This document shows, one piece after another, positions 48,317-58,941 of a DNA stretch of 64,000 nucleotides; positions within the stretch are counted from its first letter, which is position 1, and each line of letters opens with the position of its first letter. The DNA is from Blastobasis lacticolella (lineage: Eukaryota > Arthropoda > Insecta > Lepidoptera > Blastobasidae), in NCBI GenBank assembly GCA_905147135.1, contig LR990055.1:1116001-1180000 (forward strand). Direction: 5' to 3'. Both the position numbers and the translations under genes were made by a program. Below the pieces are notes generated by a model that saw nothing but the letters and a program-made list of their open reading frames with translations, was not told the origin of the DNA and ran no database searches.

Positions 48317-48647
48317 AGCAAGAGTTGACGCGTTCGAGATGTGGTGTTGGCGCCATGGACAGCTTTCCGCACTAATATATCGGTTTTGAAAATACATGGC
48401 GATTGTCGTCGCTCTGTATGCAGAGAGTGGTGCGCTATTTCGGCCATATCGCCCGTAGGCCCAACAACAATCTGGAACGACTTGTGGTGACGGGGAAAGT
48501 CGAAGGCAAGAGTCCGAAGAGATGGGTGGACCAAATATCCGAACAACTGGATACATCCGTCAACGTTGCATTACATCAGGCGACTGATCGAACCCGATGG
48601 AGACATGCAATTGACAAACTCCGAAGATGTCACGATCCTCAGCAGTG
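48317..48647 (+). pseudogene. Non-LTR retrotransposon C-terminal fragment, frame-broken
   Basis: Plus-strand text RVDAFEMWCWRHG near 48317, then, after a break, VRYFGHIARRPNNNLERLVV and GKVEGKSPKRWVDQISEQL to a stop at about 48647. This is a reverse-transcriptase C-terminal pattern common in insects, degraded by deletion and frameshift. Confidence 0.7.
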
Positions 48648-49857
48648 AGGGAACGACCAAGAAGAAGTAGTATGTAAATGTATGTTTGATTGTAGTTGAA
48701 TAAGCTTATTTGTAATCTTTGCTTGTAGTCTTCCTGTACCGCATACTCCTGGTAGTTAATGTTATTTTAAGTCCGCCATTGTACTTTTTGTGCATGAACT
48801 TTAATAAATAAATATCCTTTGTGTTGCTTACAAGAACAAATGATGAAGTCAACCCTGGGGGTTTGATCCCTTACGTGAACTAAGTACATATACATACATG
48901 CTTGCATAAGGATTTCTGGCCGGTAGTGTTCCAGAATGGAACGGAACTCAGCTTACGATTGCATTGTTGCACTAAAATTATGGTAGAGATAAAATGTATG
49001 AAATCTACTGTATGAATAATACTTGGCGTAAATATCGTTGTATACATAATTATTTACTACGCTGGCTCAGCGACTCAAAGAGGAAAATCCCAAGAAAATA
49101 ATATGTCGTGAAATCCCCGACAAAGCCTATAAACTACTGAACCGATCGTAATGAAACAAGAACCATGTCGATTAGAATGTTTTTCAAATAAAAACCGCAT
49201 CGAGATCAGTCTATACGTCTGGGAGCTACGACACACGCACGGAGGTGAAAAAGAGTTGTTTGTATATGATAAAGTCTGGTACTACCAGACTGATTCCTCA
49301 CATAGGATAGTTCCTGGAATCAGGACGAAAGATGAACGAAAATCCGGCCTAGACGGAAGTCGCCGAGCAAAGGTACCTACTTAGAAAATTAGTCTTATAG
49401 GTTAAAAAGAGTACTAAATACGTAGTCTGAACTCACCGGCCGTTTGTAAAATGGCAGGTGGTTGCGATCCGGCATCACTTATCACATCATAACACATATA
49501 AAAAAATAAATTAAAAAGTGTCAACTGCAGTCTATCGTTCACAATGTCACAACAAACAACGCCTATTGTTAGTCAAACCCTAGTCTTTATAAGTTATAAC
49601 ACACACCATATCACTGTCCAAGTCAATTCTTCATCACGAAACTCACGAAAAAACTTCAGGCAGCTTCCAAAGCGGGAGCTTTCCAAAAGCACATGTCCGG
49701 AAAGCTCTCGGGAAGCCCGCGACGACACTGCGCGCGCGACGCGAGCGTGAACCTTGTACTATTTGTGATTTGGTGATACCACGGATGGTGCAGGAATAGA
49801 TGCGCTATGTTTAGATATGCGTTTCCGCCTGTAACTTTCGCGTTTATAATAATAGCG

Positions 49858-50040
49858 GGCCCGGCGCGACTACATTCGCGTGGCGTCCTACCCTACCCTA
49901 CCCCTACGTCTACCCTACACGTACTTTACCCCTACCCACCCTTCTTTTTTCTTGCCTATAAACTTTCCTCTTGAATCACTCTGTCTATTGATGAAAACCG
50001 CATTATCCGTTGTGTAGTTTAAAAGATATAAGCGTACATA
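49858..50040 (+). repeat. Dispersed repeat with CCTAC tract
   Basis: Another copy of the 40716 family: GGGCCCGGCGCGACTACATT, CCTACC tract, TTCCTCTTGAATCACTCTGT. Confidence 0.6.
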
Positions 50041-50189
50041 GCAGCATAGCGTGGGTAGGCCTTCCACAAAGTGGACCGGCGACCTTGTAAAGATTGCAGG
50101 TACCAGCTGGATGCAGAAAGCACAGGACCGGCCTTTGTGGAGATATCTGGGGGAGTCCTAGCAGCATTGCTATCCCATGTGTGTCCGCG

Positions 50190-50313
50190 ACAAGGCTCGC
50201 GCCACGAGAGAACGTTTGTTTCCTTCTTACAATACTAAGATGAAAGAGATAGCAGTATGTATGTCGCGCCTTTTGTCGCTTATCGCGCGTGAGAGCAACT
50301 TATGCTAGCCGTC
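50190..50313. mobile_element. Small MITE, copy 3 of 3
   Basis: Body AATACTAAGATGAAAGAGAT as in copy 1; right end TATGCTAGCCGT. Same orientation as copy 1. Confidence 0.6.
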
Positions 50314-50692
50314 CAGTTCGGTTCACTGTCCAGAAAAACGCTCGGTACGTCATCTACAAGCGACATCTACACCATCTCCGGTCGTTGTAACCCTAACGTC
50401 AGCGGGAGTCTGTGGTGCTATATATTGGTGGTGCTTGTGACCGCACTACTCAATCCCGCGGCCCTCCCTGGCTCCGCGCCAATGGACGTCCAAGGGCTCC
50501 CCGTGACGTGTCTACGGTGTATGGCATCGTCGTAGTAAAAATACTACTGTTGATAATTTTCTACTTTCAAGGTGTCTCACACTGACTGTCTGTCTCGCTG
50601 CTATTCAATGAGTAAGTAATGTGATAATGTCAAATAATCTCTAATGGAACGCATTTTGCTAGTATGTTCCCCTAATAGTACAACCTGAACTC

Positions 50693-50835
50693 CTTCAACG
50701 CCAGAGTGAATAGATTTCTAGACATACCGCGACTCATTCATGGCCAGAGTGTATGATGTTTCTAGACAGGCATGCTCCACCTTTGGTCGCATCATCGCTT
50801 CTCTTCAGGTGAGATGGCGGTCAAATGCCAAAAAC
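50693..50835 (+). mobile_element. Non-LTR retrotransposon 3' fragment (family B)
   Basis: Degraded CGCCAGAGTGAATAGATTTC...GGTGAGATGGCGGTCAAATG text, matching 28027. Confidence 0.55.
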
Positions 50836-50867
50836 AATAATTTTGGGGTTCATCAATATAGAGCGAC

Positions 50868-51005
50868 AGCCATCTGACCTCCGTTAACAGGGGAACCTGG
50901 CCAGTTTCGATTATAATTACACCCGGAATGTACAGGTTTCCTCACGATGTTTTCCCTCACCGTAAGAGCATAGTGTTCACGGCAGCACTAGGCCACCGAT
51001 ATTCT
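50868..51005 (-). mobile_element. SINE fragment
   Basis: Minus-strand middle and partial head of the SINE family, internally deleted. Confidence 0.6.
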
Positions 51006-51573
51006 AGATACCTCTAGCTCTACTATTTGTATGACAGTCCACAGTGCGACTGTGGCATATCTCCGCAAACCATGGACCATCTCGATTCATGCTGGGCGCG
51101 AAATAAAACTTCAAACGGGCGAATAAAGTGTAACTCGGAGTTTAGTCCATCGACTCGATAAGAAAGAGTATTTGCATTTAAAAATCCCTTACAACATTTC
51201 CTCTATAGATAGATATTACCGAGCATACCTAGAACACACGAATGTTGTGTTTACGCACAAAATAAATCATAGTTAAAGTAGGTTAAGCCGAGTCCATATC
51301 GCAATATTATCGTTAAGAATCGAGTTCTTTAAACATTTTATGAGCATCTCGTTCAGTTCACATAAAGAGTGGTTCTTTGCGAAGTTTTTAAAAGATAATT
51401 TTTTTAGTGGATAATAAAGTTGAATTGAATAGATTTCGTTGTTTGAAACCAGTGATTTTTATACTTGTTACAACCTATATTACACATTTTGGATACCTAC
51501 TTGATTTTTATTTGGTAATTTTTTGTGTTATTTTTTCAATACGCGCGTCAAATCCTTAGGCTTTGCATATCGA

Positions 51574-51740
51574 TAGAGGACAATATTACAAGCAAACACT
51601 TTTCCAAGGCAAAATCTCCTAGCGTGCTGTTTAACCGAGACATTCATCACATCAATGTTATGATAGATATTTACAGAAGCGAAAATTACGCTAGGAGATT
51701 TAGTCATGGGAATTATTTGCTTGTAATGATGTCCTCTTTA
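51574..51740. mobile_element. MITE with ~50-bp inverted ends, abutting a SINE
   Basis: Left arm 51575-51625 (AGAGGACAATATTACAAGCA...CTCCTAGCGT) pairs with 51688-51738. A SINE fragment begins immediately at its right border. Confidence 0.7.
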
Positions 51741-51876
51741 GTAACCATGATCCAATCTGGTTAGGTTCCGTAGTTCACGGAGGTCACTGAGATCAGATGG
51801 CAATTACCTGATCTGCCAAATCATGGATCATGGCCCTCGCACGCGAGAGCACAACCGGGATATTGACGCCGCCAAG
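51736..51876 (+). mobile_element. SINE fragment
   Basis: Plus-strand 3' half of the SINE family (TAACCATGATCCAATCTGGT to ATTGACGCC). Confidence 0.65.
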
Positions 51877-51904
51877 GTTTTTAGAGATTATTTGGCCGGG
51901 TATA

Positions 51905-52141
51905 AAATAAATAAAATACCTTTTATTTAATTCTCATTTCATGCAATATACATTTTTTTTTACGTGCAAGTAGATAATTATCATAATATAATATTGATAT
52001 AATTAATTACTTAAGGCTAATTGCATAATTTCTTTATATATTTTTAATCATTTTCATAATATTTTATTTCAATTTATTATTGGTTTATCAATATAAATAT
52101 TTTATTATTGTTATTTTATCTTTTTAAATTAACTATGTATT
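51905..52141 (-). mobile_element. Short retro-insertion flanked by a perfect 18-bp duplication
   Basis: ATTATTTGGCCGGGTATA occurs at 51887-51904 and 52142-52159. The 237 bp between are extremely AT-rich and, on the minus strand, end in an A/T-rich tail, as for a truncated LINE 3' end. No coding. Confidence 0.8.
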
Positions 52142-52797
52142 ATTATTTGGCCGGGTATACCTAGCCGTAAATACACCTACACGTAAATCGAGCGGTGAAA
52201 GAAACGCGGAGGGGATACCTGTGCACCAATCCAATCAGCGCTTACCCCCTTTCCTCCCCCACGACACCTTATTATTACATCTGCGCATTGAATGTCACCG
52301 CTCGACTTTCATGCCACGGTCTGTAGGGTAGGATACATGGCCGAAATATTATTGTAACATAAATGGCTTAAAATTATCTTTCCAAAAAAGCTGGTTTCAT
52401 TGATATTTTGGCGGAAAGGGTATATATAGGGTAGCCGCGAATGTTGGCAAGTGAAGATGGAGAAGGTGGAAAAAAGTAGTTATCCACATGGCCGGGTGTT
52501 GCGACCAAGGGTTGCGTCCACTTTTCTAGCGCGATGCAGGAACGGTTAGCGCCATCTACGTGCGTGTGCTTGCAAACCTTGTGTTCGTGTACTCGTAATG
52601 TAAGTATTGTTGAGTTTCTCTATTGAAGCGATAGATGTCGCTACGATACTTAAACGCGGTGCGCGGTACAACTTATTTGATATAATTGTAGTCATTGCAA
52701 AATAAAAATCGATGTCTATGTCAAAACCTTTTTTTCTTTCGTTATATTTTATTTAACCTCTGAAAAAACTTCCTTTATAAATAAACCACAATAATAC

Positions 52798-52878
52798 CTG
52801 AATCTGTTCCTGCAGTTGTTGCACCACCTCCTGTCTCACTTGCTCCAACCGGCGCTCCATCTCGCCGTCCTTGTCCTG
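52798..52878 (-). CDS. Plp: PLP-like scaffold, exon 7
   Basis: Encodes residues 768-794, a 27-residue coiled coil (starts QDKDGEMERRLEQVRQEVVQ). Acceptor CCCGCTAG, donor CAG|GTATTA, phase 0-0. Too short to appear as an isolated reading frame; found by its heptads, GC content and splice sites. The next intron is about 10.3 kb. Confidence 0.75.
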
Positions 52879-54106
52879 CTAGCGGGCGGCGCGCGGGCGG
52901 GAGCGAGATAGCACGAGGCCCGTTAGTCACACACGGGTTAGTGGCATTCCACAGGCATGCAGAGGACAGAGATTTGGGTGTATTAGAGATAGATTGTATA
53001 TTTACAGTGAGTGTGGGCTTTATTTTTTTTTTTCTTCTTGTAGAATATTGATATGATCATTTTTATTTGTCTTTTTGACAATGATGACGCCCAGAAAATG
53101 AAATTGTGGGAGGAAGGAGTACAGTTCAGTGGAAATTTGTGATATACAGTTTGTGCTATTTACATCTTTGCGATTGTTGTCCTAAAAAATTGTAATTTTT
53201 CCATTTACATTTATTGTTTTGATGGGTAGGATGTAGGTACCTGTCACCCAGAGAAGCTGATTGTAAATAATGTAGACCGCGCCCTGTCCCCTACATGCAC
53301 AATGTACACAAATTATTTATATTAAAAAACATCAAATCGGATTTGAAAAATAAAACTAGAAAACTGGGGGATCAACCAACATGCCAATGTAATTTTGAGA
53401 ATTATAATAACTACTAAAAGAGTAGATTAAGGTGTAACAAAAATTTTGAAAATCAATATGGTATTTAAAAGATGCTGCCCTCTACAATCAGTTCAACTTT
53501 GCCCTGAAACCTAATTTTTGTACGTAAGTAACAAAAACGTATTTTTCGCCACAAACAAATAAAATCTTTGATCATATGCCTATGTGAGGGCTTAAATTAC
53601 AAGATTATAAATATTTCGTGACAGACTAAGACCCATTACCTTTGCTTAATCTAGCAACCTAAGTCATCAGAGAGCAGACAAAATGGAATGTAATACTCAC
53701 AGAATAAGGTCCATTTTTGTATCGCCATTTGGAAAGCGGAGCAGGCGCGTAAAATAAATAAGTGACACAAAAATGGACCTTATTCTGTGGGCATACATTC
53801 CATTATGATCTGCTCTCTGAAAACTTAGGTTGCTGGATTAAGCAAAGCTGTAATCGCTTCCTTAAGCCTAGTTTACTAGGTCTAAATATCTTTTTAGCTT
53901 CCAACTTCTTCATGCATTCGACAATTTTTGCACCAAAACAATGAATGGAAAGCTACATAGTCCTGTGATATATACAAGTCACAATACCGACATTAAAATG
54001 CCTGTGCCATTAAGAAAGAGTGTGTCAGAGAAATGATTGTTACACCTTGTCCATTTGAAAGTTAACCACACTGAAAGCCTGTGTGGAGACAACAGCATAA
54101 TACTAC
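52879..54106. other. Intron 6
   Basis: Contains a long hairpin (53641-53846). The rest is AT-rich with nothing recognised. Confidence 0.55.
53641..53846. repeat. 80-bp inverted repeat (hairpin)
   Basis: Arms 53641-53720 and 53767-53846 are about 88% complementary (TTTGCTTAATCTAGCAACCT, CAGAATAAGGTCCATTTTTG) around a 46-bp loop. Could be a MITE or a source of double-stranded RNA when the intron is transcribed. Confidence 0.75.
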
Positions 54107-54199
54107 CTTTTCGAGCTCCAAATCGATGTCTTGTTGGTAGACCGACACATTTGCTTCCGTATTCTCAGCGGTTTGTATATGGGCTTTCAGTTGTTTTAT
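54107..54199 (-). CDS. Plp: PLP-like scaffold, exon 6
   Basis: Encodes residues 737-767, IKQLKAHIQTAENTEANVSV and following, ending LELEK: a coiled-coil segment. The acceptor is TTTTTCCCACAG and the donor AAG|GTAGTA. Phase 0-0. Confidence 0.8.
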
Positions 54200-54302
54200 C
54201 TGTGGGAAAAATATTATAAAGTTGTATTAGTATAGACTATAGACAGGTTTTTATTATAAGATTTTTTTTGTGTCTTGTGGCAATAAATATTCTTATTGTT
54301 AT

Positions 54303-54430
54303 TCTTTTTTTTATGACATACGGTAGGCAAAGAGGCAAGCGGGCCACCTGATGGGAAGTAGCCACCACTGCCTATAGGCATTAGCAACACCAAGAGTATT
54401 GCCCACCTCTATAACATGTTGATCTGGCAG
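54303..54430 (-). mobile_element. Non-LTR retrotransposon 3' fragment (family A)
   Basis: Minus strand carries CATCAGGTGGCCCGCTTGCC-type text and the end of the 19012 family. Noncoding. Confidence 0.55.
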
Positions 54431-54506
54431 CAAAAAGGCAAATGCCCCTCCACTGCCAAAGCCACGGTTCCCCAAATCCCCACCCCATGGAGCACTGGAG
54501 ACCTTA

Positions 54507-55035
54507 GGGGCCGTCTCCACGAGCGAGAGAATCGTGACGAATCCGCGCTTCTATCGTCAGATAATCTCCACGAGCGATTATTCCGCCAGCGTATCGTCAC
54601 GACTGGTAACGGAATCGCCGCATGCCCGCGACGACTCGTAACGGAATCGCCGTGTTTCCGCGACGATGCGTTGTGCAATAGTTTTGTTGAAAGAGTTCAG
54701 TTAGGTGCCAGACGAGAGCGAAATAAGTAGTGTCTCAGTCAATAAAACAATTTTTGGCGAGAGGCAACGCTGAAATGACGCTACGTTTGACAGCGCCAGT
54801 GTTGCCACGCGCGCGCCCGCCGCGCGCTCGCTGCGAGAGCGCTACGTTAAGCGGCGAGCGCGCGGCGGGCGCGCCACCAGTCGCGACGATACCGCGGTGA
54901 TACGACGACGTTACGCGCGCACATTGCCACTCGTCGCATCGCCGCGATAACATCGCCGTGTGGAGACGCGTACAATTGAAATACGTGGCACGACGATAAT
55001 ATCGCCGCGATTCTCTCGCTCGTGGAGATGGCGCC
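54507..55035. mobile_element. PIF/Harbinger-type MITE with TTA target duplication
   Basis: Ends GGGGCCGTCTCCACGAGCGA and inverse GGCGCCATCTCCACGAGCGA, about 28 bp, flanked by TTA at 54504-54506 and 55036-55038. Inside, a perfect 21-bp inverted pair (54811-54831 and 54854-54874) is almost pure GC. A 3-bp TWA duplication is typical of PIF/Harbinger elements. Noncoding. Confidence 0.8.
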
Positions 55036-55077
55036 TTACTCATCGGCAGAAACAATATAATATAAAAGAGTATTGTT

Positions 55078-55550
55078 TAGCTGCGGTATTCTGTAAGGTG
55101 GAGGTACTTCCCCAGTCGGGCGGCTCCAATTCGAACGGAATTCGGATTCAAATTTGTTTGGAACATCAACAGCTAAAACAACAATTCTTTCGTTGTAATA
55201 CAAAAGCCTAAATCAATAATGAAATCGGTTAAAAATCAAAAAATTACAACATAACGCTCGCCACCGTGACGTCATGATTTTGTATCACCCGCTGCCTAAT
55301 CAGGCATTTCGTGTCGTAAACGTTCATATCTTGCTTATTCTCAACAGATAAAAAATACTTATTTTACTTTCCTGTGTAATAAAAGTTTAGTCATCATGCC
55401 TACAATTGACAGTTACGGAGTGATTCTTGTTGAAGCTAAGGATGCGAGAGCCATCGGCTTACGAGGCAAGGATGTCCAAGCCCGGGCGCAGTCTTGAATT
55501 GGAGCCGCCTGTCTGGAAAAGTACCTCCACTTTGCAGAATACTGCCTAGC
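55078..55550. mobile_element. Inverted-repeat element with ~55-bp arms
   Basis: Left arm 55078-55133 (GGTATTCTGTAAGGTGGAGG, GGCGGCTCCAATTC) pairs with right arm 55494-55550. The 360-bp centre is noncoding. It lies 43 bp from the Harbinger-type MITE. Confidence 0.7.
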
Positions 55551-55973
55551 TGCCAGGGTTATGAGGTAGAAAACGCCTTGGTGACATTATTGTTCTATGT
55601 ATAATACGAGTAAGTATGTATTTAAAAGTATTTAAGTAGTATATCAGTTATCTAGCACCCATAGCACAAGCTTCGCTTAGTTTGGGGCTAGATGGCGCTG
55701 TGTGAATTTGTCCACGAATATTTATTATTATTATTTATTTATTATTAGGCAATAGATAGCCCGCCTGACACGGACGTAGCCAGGTTTTCGTTAGTGGGTT
55801 CAACATTAATGTGTAAGGAATTTCAATTCGTTTTAGTATTCTTAAAAGCAGGGATACTCGTAATAAAAGTAAAACCTGATATGGGGCGGCAGAAATGGAT
55901 AAGGCGATGGTTCTCCCCCGAGGACTGAAACCCGATATAACTCTTATAGATTATTGTTGCCGGTAAAACTCGC

Positions 55974-56105
55974 CTGTTCCTGCATAGCGGCTTGTGCGGC
56001 CGCGTGCTGTTCCCTCGCCTTGATCAGGTCGGCGCGGGCCTCCTCCAACTGCTGCTCCAGCCGGCGCGTTGTCGGAGGCGCCTTCGAAGGCTCGGGTGGC
56101 AGCGA
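55974..56105 (-). CDS. Plp: PLP-like scaffold, exon 5 (GC donor)
   Basis: Encodes residues 693-736: a Pro-rich start (SLPPEPSKAPPTT) then a charged coiled coil (RRLEQQLEEARADLIKAREQ). The acceptor follows a pyrimidine-rich CCTCCCCGCAG. The donor is CAG|GCGAGT, so the next intron begins with GC, a known minor splice class that needs strong pairing at the other donor positions, as seen here. Phase is 0 at both ends. Out-of-frame readings of this stretch also stay open and hide the true frame. Confidence 0.8.
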
Positions 56106-56909
56106 CTGCGGGGAGGACCGACAGTGGTATATCCGAATGTGTAATTTGGTCTAACCGTAACTTCCATAGGCTCCAAATAGTTAAGACGCGCGGAACACTC
56201 GTGCCAATTTCCCAATTACAACCAAAATTTCCAGCGGCGCCGGCCGTCTTGTCAGGAGGCCTAATCTCGCTCTGTGACATCTCGAACTCATCATTATTAA
56301 AGTTCTATTATTAATGACTCGTGAAATGTCTATTGCAGCCAAATTTTTCAACTATTTTCGACAATCGTATAATGTCGAGGATCGATTTCAGTGACGTCTT
56401 AATACAGATTTGTGGCTAGAGAAGACGTCGAATTTGGGATGACACAGCGCGATAATAGTTCCACAAACCTCCTTGTATGGTTCGTCTAGCCGTAGCTTCC
56501 ATAGGTAAATAAGTAACTAGCTAAATTTGTCCCTTGCAACCAAGGAAACAGGGGCGCATATCGTTTGGTTAGGTATAAGTAGATTACCTCTGTCGTGAGT
56601 CGCCTGAAATCACATTCGCGCAGCGCGTGCGCCTGGGGCAGTCTTGCTAGACTTCCCTTTTTATTGCAAGAAAGCCGTATGCCTCGCGCACCGCACGTGC
56701 CATTTCCCCCTTATACATTGTGACACAGTGACTTACAGGGTCATAATATTGCAAAACTTATCTCTGCGGTGAGCTCGGGTGGATTCGTACAGCGCGTGCG
56801 ACGGCGGTAGTCTTGCTACCCTTCCTCCTTCAACGCAACAAGGTCGTCTAACTCCCGCACCGCTCATGCCACATTCCCCCTTATAACTAAGCACACAGGG
56901 CCTACTTAC
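56106..56909. other. Intron 4 with two decayed copies of the exon 4 end
   Basis: Copies of exon 4's 3' portion plus downstream intron occur at about 56758-56904 and 56584-56757; see the repeat entry. The rest is short repeat-like text. Confidence 0.55.
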
Positions 56910-57000
56910 CTCTGCGGCAAGCTCGGGCGGTTCCGCGCTGCGCGTGCGGCGGCGGTCGCCCGCGGCGTCCCACTCGGCCGCCGAGCCGCCCGGCGACGCG
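56584..57000. repeat. Triplicated exon 4 3' segment (~147-174 bp units)
   Basis: Three successive segments start (plus strand) CTTACCTCTGCGGCAAGCTC (real donor, 56905), CTTATCTCTGCGGTGAGCTC (56757) and ATTACCTCTGTCGTGAG (56583). Each goes on to GCGCGTGCG and, further on, to a CCATTCCCCC-like block. Only the first is in frame; the second has lost the donor GT (AT instead). Confidence 0.7.
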
Positions 57001-57030
57001 CACCGCCCTCGCCATACCTCCTCCGAGTAG
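56910..57030 (-). CDS. Plp: PLP-like scaffold, exon 4
   Basis: Encodes the rest of codon 652 to residue 692: SYSEEVWRGR, then a Gly/Ala/Arg-rich GC-rich stretch ending PPELAAE. It enters in phase 2 and leaves in phase 0 at AG|GTAAGT. The YSEEV motif directly after YFEKKCSDMER is my main reason for joining exons 3 and 4. The 3' half of this exon with its donor is repeated twice in decayed form in the following intron. Confidence 0.8.
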
Positions 57031-58216
57031 CTATAGCAGTGGGGAGGGATGGTCAGAACATACATACTGGGGAGAACATACGCATTTAGCGTTAGGCATT
57101 ATTTCAAATTAGACATTTTCCCTAGTATTAAAACGTCACTGAAATTTATCTGCGACAATATTCGACTGTCGAATATATTATTATAGACAATTCAATAGAC
57201 ATTTCAATGTCATTATTGAATGAATGAATGAATCAATAACGCTTTATTGCACAATCAAAAGTATACAATGGGTACTTAAAATTAACAGCAGGAGAAGCAA
57301 CAGGCGGTCTTATCGCTTAAAGCGATTTCTTCCAGGCAACCATTTTAGGTAGTTAACTGTCGACAGAAGTGCAAGATAAGGAAATAAGCTGAGAATAAGT
57401 CCGTTCAACAAAAAGACATATTGGACATTATTAGTGAAGATAAGTGGCTAGAATAAATTTCGAATTCGAAATGCGACAATTAGGCCCCTGTGCGAGTTCA
57501 TGGCCATCGGGCACGACCGCTTAAATAATTCGAGTAGAAAATATTGTAGGCTCGATCCATCGCCATCACATTCGGTTGCGGTTTGAGCGAGTGAGATGGC
57601 GACGTATAATTTGTTCTAGATATAGGAGCCGATGGACATGAACTCGCACGCGCTAAGAACATACTGTGCGATTAAAACAACAATAGGTCGAGCTTCACTC
57701 GAATAAGAGATGGGTGATGACATTACTCGTATCGGCGGCATATTTGTACCATTTTACGCCACACACATTAATTCCTAATAGTTAGGGAAACTACAGATGA
57801 AAAAACTTATGACTGACTTCACGGTCTTTAGTATCTTGTCCTTTGCTTTATTATGTGATTTTGTACCATAGTTCCTTTGTGAAGTCACAGTGATGCGACC
57901 GTGACGTTATCACCCACCTCTAGTACTTACCCAAGTGAAGTTAGTCAACTGCTCATCCTATTCTTATTTCAATCACATAGTATTATACATACATAATGTC
58001 TCTTCTGTTCTGAAAGATCTCTCTTGCTATTTCCACATTCATTAACCTTGACGAAAACGTGCTTGATCCCTAGACACTTTTAATGTGTATAAATATTTAG
58101 ATTTACTTACCTCCTTTTAGGCCTTGATAGCAAATTAAAACAGACAAAATATTATAATTAATCACATTCCAAAATTTATTTGTACTATTTATAATAGAAG
58201 CTAGGTCTGGACTCAC
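57031..58216. other. Intron 3
   Basis: Contains a minus-strand LINE 3' end at about 57215-57380: a (TGAA)n tail, then GCTTTATTGCACAATC and a CTTATCGCTTAAAGCGATTT motif. The rest is AT-rich without recognised features. Confidence 0.55.
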
Positions 58217-58941
58217 CTCCTTTCCATATCAGAACATTTCTTCTCAAAATAAGTTCGGAGATTCTCCATTTCCTTCTCATGTTTTAGGCTCAACTCTTGT
58301 CTCAAGGAATCTATATCTGCATTGCCGGCCTTTACAGACGCTAATAGTTCCCTTAGCCGACGTGTCTCAATATTGAAAGACTGCTTATCCTGATTCATTT
58401 GTGTCTCCAGCTCTTTTATTTCTGTATCAGAATCAATTCTAAGCTTGCCTACTTCGTTTAACATAACTCGCATAATACTCTCACAGATTTTATTTCTCAG
58501 ATTCTCTTCTATGTACTGATCGAACTTGTTTATGATAGTACTTACTTTGGCTTCAATGGCACCATGGAAATCATCTGAGGATTCAGACGATTTCAAGTCC
58601 GATCTGGAGTAATTGACAGTGATTTCTTCACGGTCATTGTCCTTTTCGCCATTTGAGCTTTGCAGGGAAGAACCCCCACTCATAAGGGCAGAATAGAATT
58701 TCGTACTTTCATCTTTGATGAGACTCTCATATTTCATGAAATCTGAGAGTTGTCCTTTGACAGTGTCACGGTCAGACTGGGAGTGTTCTGCGACAATGTG
58801 CTGGAGATTGTGCACCTCGTTTGACAAATGCGTGTTCTCAGTCCTCAAATTGTCTCTCTCCTGTACAGATTGCTGCAAGGAGACGGTCAGTTCCTCTATT
58901 AAATCGTCACGTTGCGATATAGCATCTTCCAAGTGCACAAG
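58217..58941 (-). CDS. Plp: PLP-like scaffold, exon 3 (first long coiled coil)
   Basis: Encodes residues 411-651 plus two bases of codon 652. It opens with LVHLEDAISQRDDLIEELTV, a coiled coil close to the N-terminal coiled coil of vertebrate AKAP9. Heptad-like stretches follow (about 411-470 and 590-650) around a Ser/Asp-rich spacer. It ends KHEKEMENLRTYFEKKCSDM, then ER. The acceptor is TTATTTCAG and the donor AG|GTGAGT. The split codon AG|C gives Ser and joins smoothly to YSEEVW in exon 4. Confidence 0.85.

Larger units (their letters stand above)
42538..52797. other. Intron 7 (10.3 kb)
   Basis: Holds a dispersed repeat at 42630-42800 (inverted copy at 50041-50160), SINEs (43085, 43716, 47115, 50868, 51736), a LINE with RNase H-type end (44248-44605), small MITEs (44976, 50190, 51574), a LINE fragment (48317-48647), a ~67-bp tandem repeat (45553-45670), a LINE 3' end near 46425-46600, a LINE-related repeat at 49020-49250 and a retro-insertion with 18-bp target duplication (51905-52141). 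No host exon seen. Confidence 0.5.
54200..55973. other. Intron 5 (GC-AG)
   Basis: Starts with GC at 55973-55972 and ends AG at 54201-54200. Holds a family A LINE fragment (54303-54430, minus), a Harbinger-type MITE (54507-55035), a second inverted-repeat element (55078-55550) and SINE-like 3' text (55600-55740). Confidence 0.6.

Noticed and set aside
54409..55055. Arg-rich frames on both strands
   Set aside because: Produced by the GC-rich Harbinger-type MITE; no coding support.
55951..56280. 109-codon minus-strand frame over exon 5
   Set aside because: It is the wrong frame of exon 5; the coiled-coil frame (LEQQLEEARADL) joins the neighbours in phase.
56733..57065. Single 110-codon minus-strand frame across exon 4 as a stand-alone gene
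   Set aside because: Its first part is exon 4 and the rest is read-through into the duplicated intron; the AG acceptor and GTAAGT donor explain it better.
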